A program made the translations under genes and the position numbers. DNA of 64,000 bases, from positions 248,001 through 312,000 of the forward strand of contig NC_088300.1 of NCBI RefSeq assembly GCF_032854445.1, read 5' to 3'. The DNA comes from Liolophura sinensis. Its lineage: Eukaryota; Mollusca; Polyplacophora; Chitonida; Chitonidae. Shown one piece after another: positions 14,236-26,400 of this stretch (positions within the stretch are counted from its first letter, which is position 1; every line of letters starts with the position of its first letter). A model generated the notes under the pieces. That model was not told the DNA's origin, made no database searches, and was given only the letters and a program-made list of their open reading frames with translations.

Positions 14236-15092
14236 CTGATCAGCACATCATCTCTCATCCCTGTACATCGTCACTCATCCTTGCACATCACCTCCCATCC
14301 CTGCACATCATCTCTCATCCCTGCACATCATCTCTCATCCCTGCACTTCATCTCATCCTCATCCCTACACATCATCTCTCATCCCTGCACATCACCTCTT
14401 ATCCCTGCACATCATCTCATCCTCATCCCCGCACATCATCTCCCATCCTGCACATCATCACTCAACCTGCACATCATCACTCAACCTGCACATCATCACT
14501 CAACCTGCACATCATCTCTCATCCCTGCATATCATCACTCAACCTGCACATCATCTCTCATCCCTACACATCATCTCTCATCCCCACACATCATCACTCA
14601 ACCTGCACATCTGCACATCATCTCCCATCCCTACACATCATCCCTCATCCCTGCACATCATCACTCAACCTGCACATCATCTCTCATCCCTACACATCAT
14701 CTCTCATCCCCACACATCATCACTCAACCTGCACATCAGCACTCCACCTGCACATCATCTCATCCCTGCACATCATCTCTCATCCCTACACATCATCTCT
14801 CATCCCTGCACATCAGCACTCAACCTGCACATCAGCACTCCACCTGCACATCATCTCATCCCTGCACATCATCTCCCATCCCTGCACATCATCTCTCATC
14901 CCTGCACATCATCTCATCCCTGCACATCAGCACTCAACCTGCACATCATCTCATCCCTGCACATCATCTCCCATCCCTGCACATCATCACTCATCCCTGC
15001 ACATCATCTCCCATCCCTACACATCATCTCTCATTACTGCACATCAGCACTCCACCTGCACATCATCTCTCATCCCTGCACATCATCTCTCA
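14236..15092. repeat. 20-bp minisatellite (CTGCACATCATCTCTCATCC)
   Basis: About 43 imperfect copies of a 20-bp pyrimidine-rich unit, with interspersed deleted copies (CACATCATCACTCAACCTG, CACATCAGCACTCCACCTG). It creates a 289-residue His/Ser/Pro-rich ORF (14281-15150) that has no domain, no upstream promoter-like context and no splice partners; it is treated as an artefact of the repeat. Confidence 0.93.
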
Positions 15093-15150
15093 ACCATCCG
15101 AGAACCCTCACTCCAAAGTGGGTAGGAGGAGGGTGGTGGGTTACCCCTAA

Positions 15151-15537
15151 AGAGGCTTGATACCCTGTCTTCTGGCTAAGAGGCTTGATATCCTATCTTC
15201 AGGCTGAGAGGCTTGCTATCCTGTTTTCTGGGTGAGGGGCTTGATATCCTGTCTTCTGCCTAAGGGGCTTGATATCCAGTCTTCTACCTGAGAGCCCTGA
15301 TATCCTTCTTCTGGCTGAGAGGCTTGATACCCTGTCTTTTGGCTGAGAGACTTGATATCATGTCTTTTGGCTGAGAGGCTTGATATCCTGCATTCTGACT
15401 GAAGCTAGATATCCTGTCCTGTGGCTAAGAGGCTTGATATCCTGTCTTTTGGATGAGAAGCTTGATATCCTGTCTTCTGGCTGAGAGGCTAGATATCCTA
15501 TTTTCTGAGAGGCTTGTTATTGCTATCACTGAGAAGC
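15151..15537. repeat. 28-bp minisatellite (GAGGCTTGATATCCTGTCTT CTGGCTGA)
   Basis: About 13-14 diverged copies of a unit built around GAGGCTTGATATCCTG followed by TCTTCTGGCTGA. It directly follows the 20-bp array after a 60-bp unique bridge, but the two units are not obviously related. Confidence 0.88.
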
Positions 15538-17171
15538 TTCACTACAGAGCACAAATACTTTACCAGGTAACTAAGGTACAATATCCATCAATTCTTAGCA
15601 GGAATGGACACTGGAAAAATTGTCCACATTTTCAACATTGGTAAAGCAATAAAGTCCTTGTTTCCTCTTTGTATCAATACAAAACAAGAACATACACCCC
15701 TGCAAGTACTTCATGATTCCAGGTAGAGAAACACATCCCTTCAGAAAAAAGCACTTTGACTGGTCAGACAAGAGTCACTAATGATGACGAGAGATACCAT
15801 GGGTTATGATCTCATCACTGGAAAGAAAGAGAAGAAAACAAGGGGAGATAAGGTCAATCTTATAGCCAGTAATATCATCACTATTACCTCAATTACCTTT
15901 AGCTCATGCACATCAGTGGAAGCTACTATGTAATACTAAATATTGTTAGAATTTTCACAGAATATCGTCAACATGATGTTGCTTTAAGAGCATGTCAGAG
16001 TGAAACAGTGGCAACAACATTTACCATAACTCGTTGACATATTTACTCGTGGTTGGTATGCTCAAGGGAAAATAGACAAAACAGCGTCAAGGACTGTAGG
16101 GCAATCTGATCAGAGAAATTAAATAGTGCACCACAGGTGGTTGATGGGTCTCACCAATATAACTATACACAATATAGAAAGTTGGCACGTGTCAACTGGA
16201 CTGCTATGTGCATGGATACACTCTCGCCAGTGAAGGGGCAGCGTAGGCTTTGAGCGGTCAGTCTAAGTCAACAAGCAAGGCAAAAATGTAGGCCCCTTCA
16301 CTCAGGTGATTTCCCCCTAGCCACATCATGAATGTCTTTTTGTGTAATATCATTTGTTCACCACGAAGAATGGTGGCTGATGGTATGCAAAATTTTGAGC
16401 CTCCCTCTGCTAGTCTTGATGTGGGTCAATCGAAATAAGTTCATCAAAATGGTCAATGTTGAATCCTGTAGCTGTCGGTTACCTGGAAGATTTATGCACA
16501 CGCTCCCAGGAAATGTGAGATTCAGCCTTGAAATAACACAATGTTTACAATTGTCGCAATATAAAGCTTGTATAAATGGGCATTCATTTCCACATATGAG
16601 AACACAGTGTTCAACCCGTGCATGTGGAATTTATGATCGCCATTTTATGGAATTGGTAATGTCTGGAGATTGTTCTCATCTAACACTTCTGAAATGCGAT
16701 GTTGAAACACCACATGTGTGAGGCTTGGAAAATTCCCCCCTGTATTTTATAGGAGCTTATAGATAGATGCTTGTCAGTCAGGTCTTTATCGCTGAAATAC
16801 TTTGCATGTTCATTCGTTACATTTATTGATGGGACCGTGAACAGGCAACACTGTTCCTCATATTATGTTCTCAATGATACAGTGTAGCTGACAGCCAGAG
16901 AAGCAGCCTGTACCCACCGTGCACCACACTCCCATGGCGATGTTTGTCTAGCCATCTGTCGAGGCGAGAAAACAATCCCTCACCCCACCATTTTAAGTTT
17001 TGATCATTCGATGTAAAAGTGACAAATTTCATGGTCTGGCACACAGCTGTGTCTTGACGCCTGGTTGAAAAGGTCAGCGAACTACAGTAGACGTTTATAC
17101 GAGAGATCACACAACAACTATGTCCATCTGTAATAGTGTTTTATCCTACACTTTATCAAAAGAGAGAGATA
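15538..17171. other. unique AT-rich spacer downstream of BRMS1
   Basis: Lies beyond the proposed BRMS1 polyadenylation signal. The largest ORF (16332-16721, 129 codons, plus) has scattered Cys and His but no motif I recognise, no plausible splice partners and composition like its surroundings, so I do not call it. A strong-looking acceptor on the minus strand near 15.82 kb (long pyrimidine tract then CAG) exists, but the BRMS1 frame already ends upstream of it. Confidence 0.5.
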
Positions 17172-17177
17172 TTTATT
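17172..17177 (-). terminator. candidate BRMS1 polyadenylation signal
   Basis: TTTATT on the plus strand is AATAAA on the minus strand, about 280 bases after the BRMS1 stop codon (17454-17456). Position is reasonable for a short 3' UTR; no transcript evidence is available. Confidence 0.4.
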
Positions 17178-17453
17178 AATTAGTGCTTGTCCTTTTGTCT
17201 GTCCCTCCATCATGCTGCATGCCTCCTCAGTGTCAAGGATAAACAGTTGTTAAATTTTTCTTCACTAAATCATGTTACACTAGCGCCACCTACACAAGAA
17301 GTTTGAAAAGCTTCCCTAGTAACACAGCTAAATGACATATGCCGTGTTGACAGAATGGTACAGTATCACTGCTTAATATTCCAGCCACAAACATACATCA
17401 AGCCAACACCTAAATGTAAGATCAACTTAAATGCTTATGTGGAATGCAAAGTT

Positions 17454-20400
17454 TCACTCACAATCTGACTTCTTCTTCTGACTTTGCTGTTTGATTGCCT
17501 AAACAGAAGAACATATTCATTTTAGGAACATTTACAGCTGATCAGCACAACATATAATGTAAACATCTGCTACAATCCTACGTAAAATCTTACGATCACC
17601 ACGTCCCCACAAACAGAGAGCTGAAGAATCTACAAATTCCTCATCCAAGACTGGGTTTGAACCTGCACCTTGTGTGTCTCAGCAGAGGCAAACTCCACAA
17701 CCACTCGGTCATGATCTACTCAACACAGCCTAAACAACTAATGCAAACAATGTACATGTAATTTGGTTATAAGCCGTGGTTATCACCCCCCACCCAGCTT
17801 ACACTTCGCTAATTTAAAATTGTCCACATGAACCCCTCTGAGTAATTACTACAGTAATTCCTCAACCTTTCTACATATGAAAAAGCACCATTCAGTGCAA
17901 TTTAATATGTAACTTTTTAATTTAGTTTAGGAGACAAAACTACAATGGTTAGGTTGAACAATTTCAGTACTTCACAAGTTACCCAGGATATAAAAGCCCT
18001 CACGATGAGCTTCAATCTTACAAACGTGCCACATCAAAAGGCTGAACAATTAACGCAATATTGACCGCTGCAAGATGACAATCATCCCACATGTTTACTT
18101 CATCTTACCTTTTTTATTGCGGTCCAGTCTTCTATAATTTCCATATCTTTCAACATGTAGACAATATATGGACGTATCAAAGATTAAGGACAATTTGTTA
18201 ATCACATGAACCTCATATCTACATGATAATAATGATTACTGCTTATTAAATGGCATACACAGGCAACAGTGGGTGGTTGAAAATCGCACGAGATGAACCA
18301 TGTCACTGGGTGTTTCTGTTGAAATTGTTAGCAAGTTATCTGATCTTTCCACATGAAGTATTTGATGGCCTTAGCTACGTATAACACTGATTAACAAGTT
18401 ATCTGATCTTTCCACATGAAGTATCTGATGGCCTTAGCTACGTATAACTCTGATTAACAAGTTATCTGATCTTTCCACATGAAGTATTTGATGGCCTTAG
18501 CTACGTATAACACTGATTAACAAGTTATCTGATCTTTCCACATGAAGTATCTGATGGCCTTAGCTACGTATAACTCTGATTAACAAGTTATCTGATCTTT
18601 CCACATGAAGTATTTGATGGCCTTAGCTACGTATAACACTGATTAACAAGTTATCTGATCTTTCCACATGAAGTATTTGATGGCCTTAACTACGTATAAC
18701 TCTGAGTAACAAGTTATCTGATCTTTCCACATGAAGTATCTGATGGCCTTAGCTACGTATAACACTGATTAACAAGTTATCTGATCTTTCCACATGAAGT
18801 ATTTGATGGCCTTAGCTAGGTATAACTCTGAGTAACAAGTTATCTGATCTTTCCACATCAAGTATTTGATGGCCTTAGCTACGTATAACTCTGAGTAACA
18901 AGTTATCTGATCTTTCCACATCAAGTATTTGATGGCCTTAGCTACGTATAACTCTGAGTAACAAGTTATCTGATCTTTCCACATCAAGTATTTGATGACC
19001 TTAGCTACATATAACTGTGAGCAACACGTTATCTGATCTGTCCACATCAAGTATTTGATGGCCTTAGCTACGTATAACTCTGAGTAACAAGTTATCTGAT
19101 CTTTCCACATCAAGTATTTGATGGCCTTAGCTACGTATAACTCTGAGTAACAAGTTATCTGATCTGTCCACATCAAGTATTTGATGACCTTAGCTACGTA
19201 TAACTCTGAGTAACAAGTTATCTGATCTTTCCACATCAAGTATTTGATGACCTTAGCTACGTATAACTCTGAGTAACACGTTATCTGATCTGTCCACATC
19301 AAGTATTTGATGGCCTTAGCTACGTATAACCCTGATTAACAAGTTATCTGATCTGCACACATGAAGTATGTGATGACCTTAGCTACGTATAACTCTGATT
19401 AACAAGTTCCCGCATGGCCAGAGTTACAAATAACTCTGAGCAACAAGTTCCCACATAGCCACAGCTATGTATAACTCTGAGTAACAAGTTCCCACATCGC
19501 CATAGCTACTGAGTAACAAGTTCCCAAATGCCAATACCTATGAATAAGTCTTGAGTAACAAGTTCTCACATGGCCATAGCTATGTATAACTCTGGGTAAC
19601 AAGTTCCCACATGGCCACAGCTGTGTATAACTCTGAGTAACAAGTTCCCACATGGCCATAGCTACGTATAACTCTGGGTAACAAGTTCCCACATGGCCAT
19701 AGCTATGTATAACTCTGGGTAACAAGTTCCCACATGGCCACAGCTGTGTATAACTCTGAGTAACAAGTTCCCACATGGCCATAGCTATGTATAACTCTTG
19801 AGTAACAAGTTCCCACATGGCCTTAATCATAAGTAATCATGAGAATTACTCACTCCCTCGTATCACACCTGCAATGAGATACACACAGACCCCTGGGGTA
19901 ACTGGGCCTTAAAACATGCCAAAAGAATACGAACTACAGCAATTAACTTATCTGATTGTTGTTTAATATCCACAGGAATTTTTTGATTAATATGGTGACC
20001 AGTTTAATATATGGCTGGAAGAAACCAGGGTGTCAATGGTAAAACCTTTGGGAAGTTACTGATCGTCTCCCCATGTGAGCACCATACTGGAAGAAGGCAA
20101 GTCATCTTCACCTAACACTACAATGCACATATGGACCAATGGATTGTTAATTGTTACCAAGGCCCTACCAACAATGAGAATTCTCTGTCCTAGGCAGGGA
20201 TTCAACCTACACTTCCTGTGTCATAGTATGACAGCTGCCATGAATGTCATGCACCTCACCTGAATCACATGATTAACACAGCTGCTATGCATGAAAGTCG
20301 CGCACCTTATAACTAAGTCATGTGATTCACACAGCATCATGATAGTGGGACGCCTTACATCTGAGCCACAAGATTCATACACCTCCATCAAAGTCACACA

Positions 20401-23400
20401 CCTCGTGACAAAGCCACATAATTAGCACAGCTGCCATGCATGAAAGTCGCGCACCTTATAACTAAGTCATGTGATTCACACAGCATCATGATAGTGGGAC
20501 GCTTACACCTGAGCCACAAGATTCATACACCACCATCAAAGTCACACACCTCGTGACAAAGCCACATAATTAGCACAGCTGCCATGCATGAAAGTCGCGC
20601 ACCTTATAATTAAGTCATGTGATTCACACAGCATCATGATTGTGGAACGCCTTACACCTGAGCCACAAGATTCATACACCACCATCAAAGTCAAACACCT
20701 CGTGACAAAGCCACATAATTAGCACAGCTGCCATGAAAGTCGCGCACCTTATAACTAAGTCATGTGATTCACACAGCATCATGATTGTGGGACGCCTTAC
20801 ACCTGAGCCACAAGATTCATACACCACCATCAAAGTCAAACACCTCGTGACAAAGCCACATAATTAGCACAGCTGCCATGAAAGTCGCGCACCTTATAAC
20901 TAAGTCATGTGATTCACACAGCATCATGATTGTGGGACGCCTTACACCTGAGCCACAAGATTCATACACCACCATCAAAGTCAAACACCTCGTGACAAAG
21001 CCACATAATTAGCACAGCTGCCATGCATGAAAGTCGCGCACCTTATAATTAAGTCATGTGATTCACACAGCATCATGATTGTGGGACGCCTTACACCTGA
21101 GCCACAAGATTCATACACCACCATCAAAGTCAAACACCTCGTGACAAAGCCACATAATTAGCACAGCTGCCATGCATGAAAGTCGCGCACCTTATAACTA
21201 AGTCATGTGATTCACACAGCATCATGATTGTGGAACGCCTTACATCTGAGCCACAAGATTCATACACCACCATCAAAGTCACACACCTCGTGACAAAGCC
21301 ACATAATTAGCACAGCTGCCATGAAAGTCGCGCACCTTATAACTAAGTCATGTGATTCACACAGCATCATGATTGTGGAACGCCTTACACCTGAGCCACA
21401 AGATTCATACACCACCATCAAAGTCACACACCTCGTGACAAAGCCACATAATTAGCACAGCTGCCATGAAAGTCGTGCACCTTATAACTAAGTCATGTGA
21501 TTCACACAGCATCATGATTGTGGAACGCCTTACACCTGAGCCACAAGATTCATACACCACCATCAAAGTCAAACACCTCGTGACAAAGCCACATAATTAG
21601 CACAGCTGCCATGAAAGTCACGCACCTTATAACTAAGTCATGTGATTCACACAGCATCATGATTGTGGGACGCCTTACACCTGAGCCACAAGATTCATAC
21701 ACCACCATCAAAGTCAAACACCTCGTGACAAAGCCACATAATTAGCACAGCTGCCATGAAAGTCGCGCACCTTATAACTAAGTCATGTGATTCACACAGC
21801 ATCATGATTGTCGAACGCCTTACACCTGAGCCACAAGATTCATACACCACCATCAAAGTCAAACACCTCGTGACAAAGCCACATAATTAGCACAGCTGCC
21901 ATGAAAGTCGCGCACCTTATAACTAAGTCATGTGATTCACACAGCATCATGATTGTCGAACGCCTTACACCTGAGCCACAAGATTCATACACCACCATCA
22001 AAGTCAAACACCTCGTGACAAAGCCACATAATTAGCACAACTGCCATGAAAGTCGCGCACCTTATAACTAAGTCATGTGATTCACACAGCATCATGATTG
22101 TGGGACGCCTTACGACTGAGCCACAAGATTCATACACCTCCATCAAAGTCACACACCTCGTGACAAAGCCACATAATTAGCACAGCTGCCATGAAAGTCG
22201 CGCACCTTAAAACTAAGTCATGTGATTCACACAGCATCATGATTGTGGGACGCCTTAGACCTGAGCCACAAGATTCATACACCACCATCAAAGTCAAACA
22301 CCTCGTGACAAAGCCACATAATTAGCACAGCTGCCATGCATGAAAGTCGCGCACCTTATAATTAAGTCATGTGATTCACACAGCATCATGATAGTGGGAC
22401 GCCTTACACCTGAGCCACAAGATTCATACACCACCATCAAAGTCACACACCTCGTGACAAAGCCACATAATTAGCACAGCTGCCATGCATGAAAGTCGCA
22501 CACCTTATAATTAAGTCATGTGATTCACACAGCATCATGATAGTGGGACGCTTACACCTGAGCCACAAGATTCATACACCACCATCAAAGTCACACACCT
22601 CGTGACAAAGCCACATAATTAGCACAGCTGCCATGAAAGTCGCGCACCTTATAACTAAGTCATGTGATTCACACAGCATCATGATTGTGGGACGCCTTAC
22701 ACCTGAGCCACAAGATTCATACACCACCATCAAAGTCAAACACCTCGTGACAAAGCCACATAATTAGCACAGCTGCCATGAAAGTCGCGCACCTTATAAC
22801 TAAGTCATGTGATTCACACAGCATCATGATTGTGGGACGCCTTACACCTGAGCCACAAGATTCATACACCACCATCAAAGTCAAACACCTCGTGACAAAG
22901 CCACATAATTAGCACAGCTGCCATGAAAGTCGCGCACCTTATAACTAAGTCATGTGATTCACACAGCATCATGATTGTGGGACGCCTTACACCTGAGCCA
23001 CAAGATTCATACACCACCATCAAAGTCAAACACCTCGTGACAAAGCCACATAATTAGCACAGCTGCCATGAAAGTCGCGCACCTTATAACTAAGTCATGT
23101 GATTCACACAGCATCATGATTGTGGGACGCCTTACACCTGAGCCACAAGATTCATACACCACCATCAAAGTCACACACCTCGTGACAAAGCCACATAATT
23201 AGCACAGCTGCCATGAAAGTCGCGCACCTTATAACTAAGTCATGTGATTCACGCAGCATCATGATTGTGGAACGCCTTACACCTGAGCCACAAGATTCAT
23301 ACACCACCATCAAAGTCAAACACCTCGTGACAAAGCCACATAATTAGCACAGCTGCCATGCATGAAAGTCGCGCACCTTATAATTAAGTCATGTGATTCA

Positions 23401-26400
23401 CACAGCATCATGATTGTGGGACGCCTTACACCTGAGCCACAAGATTCATACACCACCATCAAAGTCAAACACCTCGTGACAAAGCCACATAATTAGCACA
23501 GCTGCCATGCATGAAAGTCGCGCACCTTATAACTAAGTCATGTGATTCACACAGCATCATGATTGTGGAACGCCTTACATCTGAGCCACAAGATTCATAC
23601 ACCACCATCAAAGTCACACACCTCGTGACAAAGCCACATAATTAGCACAGCTGCCATGAAAGTCGCGCACCTTATAACTAAGTCATGTGATTCACACAGC
23701 ATCATGATTGTGGAACGCCTTACACCTGAGCCACAAGATTCATACACCACCATCAAAGTCACACACCTCGTGACAAAGCCACATAATTAGCACAGCTGCC
23801 ATGAAAGTCGTGCACCTTATAACTAAGTCATGTGATTCACACAGCATCATGATTGTGGAACGCCTTACACCTGAGCCACAAGATTCATACACCACCATCA
23901 AAGTCAAACACCTCGTGACAAAGCCACATAATTAGCACAGCTGCCATGAAAGTCACGCACCTTATAACTAAGTCATGTGATTCACACAGCATCATGATTG
24001 TGGGACGCCTTACACCTGAGCCACAAGATTCATACACCACCATCAAAGTCAAACACCTCGTGACAAAGCCACATAATTAGCACAGCTGCCATGAAAGTCG
24101 CGCACCTTATAACTAAGTCATGTGATTCACACAGCATCATGATTGTCGAACGCCTTACACCTGAGCCACAAGATTCATACACCACCATCAAAGTCAAACA
24201 CCTCGTGACAAAGCCACATAATTAGCACAACTGCCATGAAAGTCGCGCACCTTATAACTAAGTCATGTGATTCACACAGCATCATGATTGTGGGACGCCT
24301 TACGACTGAGCCACAAGATTCATACACCTCCATCAAAGTCACACACCTCGTGACAAAGCCACATAATTAGCACAGCTGCCATGAAAGTCGCGCACCTTAA
24401 AACTAAGTCATGTGATTCACACAGCATCATGATTGTGGGACGCCTTAGACCTGAGCCACAAGATTCATACACCACCATCAAAGTCAAACACCTCGTGACA
24501 AAGCCACATAATTAGCACAGCTGCCATGCATGAAAGTCGCGCACCTTATAATTAAGTCATGTGATTCACACAGCATCATGATAGTGGGACGCCTTACACC
24601 TGAGCCACAAGATTCATACACCACCATCAAAGTCACACACCTCGTGACAAAGCCACATAATTAGCACAGCTGCCATGCATGAAAGTCGCACACCTTATAA
24701 TTAAGTCATGTGATTCACACAGCATCATGATAGTGGGACGCTTACACCTGAGCCACAAGATTCATACACCACCATCAAAGTCACACACCTCGTGACAAAG
24801 CCACATAATTAGCACAGCTGCCATGAAAGTCGCGCACCTTATAACTAAGTCATGTGATTCACACAGCATCATGATTGTGGGACGCCTTACACCTGAGCCA
24901 CAAGATTCATACACCACCATCAAAGTCAAACACCTCGTGACAAAGTCCCATAATTAGCACAGCTGCCATGAAAGTCGCGCACCTTATAACTAAGTCATGT
25001 GATTCACGCAGCATCATGATTGTGGGACGCCTTACACCTGAGCCACAAGATTCATACACCACCATCAAAGTCAAACACCTCGTGACAAAGCCACATAATT
25101 AGCACAGCTGCCATGCATGAAAGTCGCGCACCTTATAACTAAGTCATGTGATTCACACAGCATCATGATTGTGGGACGCCTTACACCTGAGCCACAAGAT
25201 TCATACACCACCATCAAAGTCACACACCTCGTGACAAAGCCACATAATTAGCACAGCTGCCATGAAAGTCGTGCACCTTATAACTAAGTCATGTGATTCA
25301 CACAGCATCATGATTGTGGAACGCCTTACACCTGAGCCACAAGATTCATACACCACCATCAAAGTCAAACACCTCGTGACAAAGCCACATAATTAGCACA
25401 GCTGCCATGAAAGTCGCGCACCTTATAACTAAGTCATGTGATTCACACAGCATCATGATTGTGGAACGCCTTACACCTGAGCCACAAGATTCATACACCA
25501 CCATCAAAGTCAAACACCTCGTGACAAAGCCACATAATTAGCACAGCTGCCATGAAAGTCGCGCACCTTATAACTAAGTCATGTGATTCACACAGCATCA
25601 TGATTGTGGGACGCCTTACGACTGAGCCAAAAGATTCATACACCACCATCAAAGTCACACACCTCGTGACAAAGCCACATAATTAGCACAGCTGCCATGA
25701 AAGTTGTGCACCTTACGAAAGTCACTCACCTTGAGACTGAGCCACATGATTCAAACAGAACCATGAAAGTTGCATCACGACTGAGCCACATGATTAACAC
25801 AGCTGCCATGAATGCTGCATCACGACTGAGCCACATGATTAAAACAGCTACCATAAATGTTGCACTACGACTGAGCCACATGATTAACAAAACTGCCACC
25901 TTACGACTCAGCCACAAGATTAACACAGCTGCCGTGAATGTTGCACTACGACTGAGCCACATGATTAACACAGCTGCCATGAATGCTGCACTACGACTGA
26001 GCCACATGATTAACACAGCTAACATGAATGTTGCATCACGACTCAGCCACAAGATTAACACAGCTGCCATGAATGCTGCACTACGACTGAGCCACATGAT
26101 TAACACAGCTGCCATGAATGTTGCACTACGACTGAGCCACATGATTAACACAGCTAACATGAATGTTGCACTACGACTGAGCCACATGATTAACACAGCT
26201 GCCATGAATGTTGCATCACGACTGAGCCACATGATTAACACAGCTGCTATGAATGTTGCACTACGACTGAGCCACATGATTAACACAGCTGCCATGGATG
26301 TTGCATCACGACTGACCCACATGATTAGCACAGCTGCCATGAATGTTGCACTACGACTGAGCCACATGATTAACACAGCTGCCATGGATGTTGCATCACG

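Noticed and set aside
14281-15150. 289-codon His/Ser/Pro-rich ORF
   Set aside because: Direct translation of a 20-bp pyrimidine repeat with no non-repetitive domain, and stops only where the repeat ends.
15820-15846. Strong minus-strand acceptor (long pyrimidine tract plus CAG) as a ninth BRMS1 exon
   Set aside because: Exon 8 reaches an in-frame TGA right after SDCE, where the BRMS1 family ends; an alternative GTGAGT donor overlaps the stop, so an isoform is possible but unsupported.
17640-17716. tRNA gene
   Set aside because: A- and B-box-like motifs are present but no cloverleaf or acceptor stem could be drawn; a SINE head fits better.
18769-19302. 177-codon minus-strand ORF of 21-residue repeats
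   Set aside because: The 63-bp unit is divisible by three; it lies in a BRMS1 intron.
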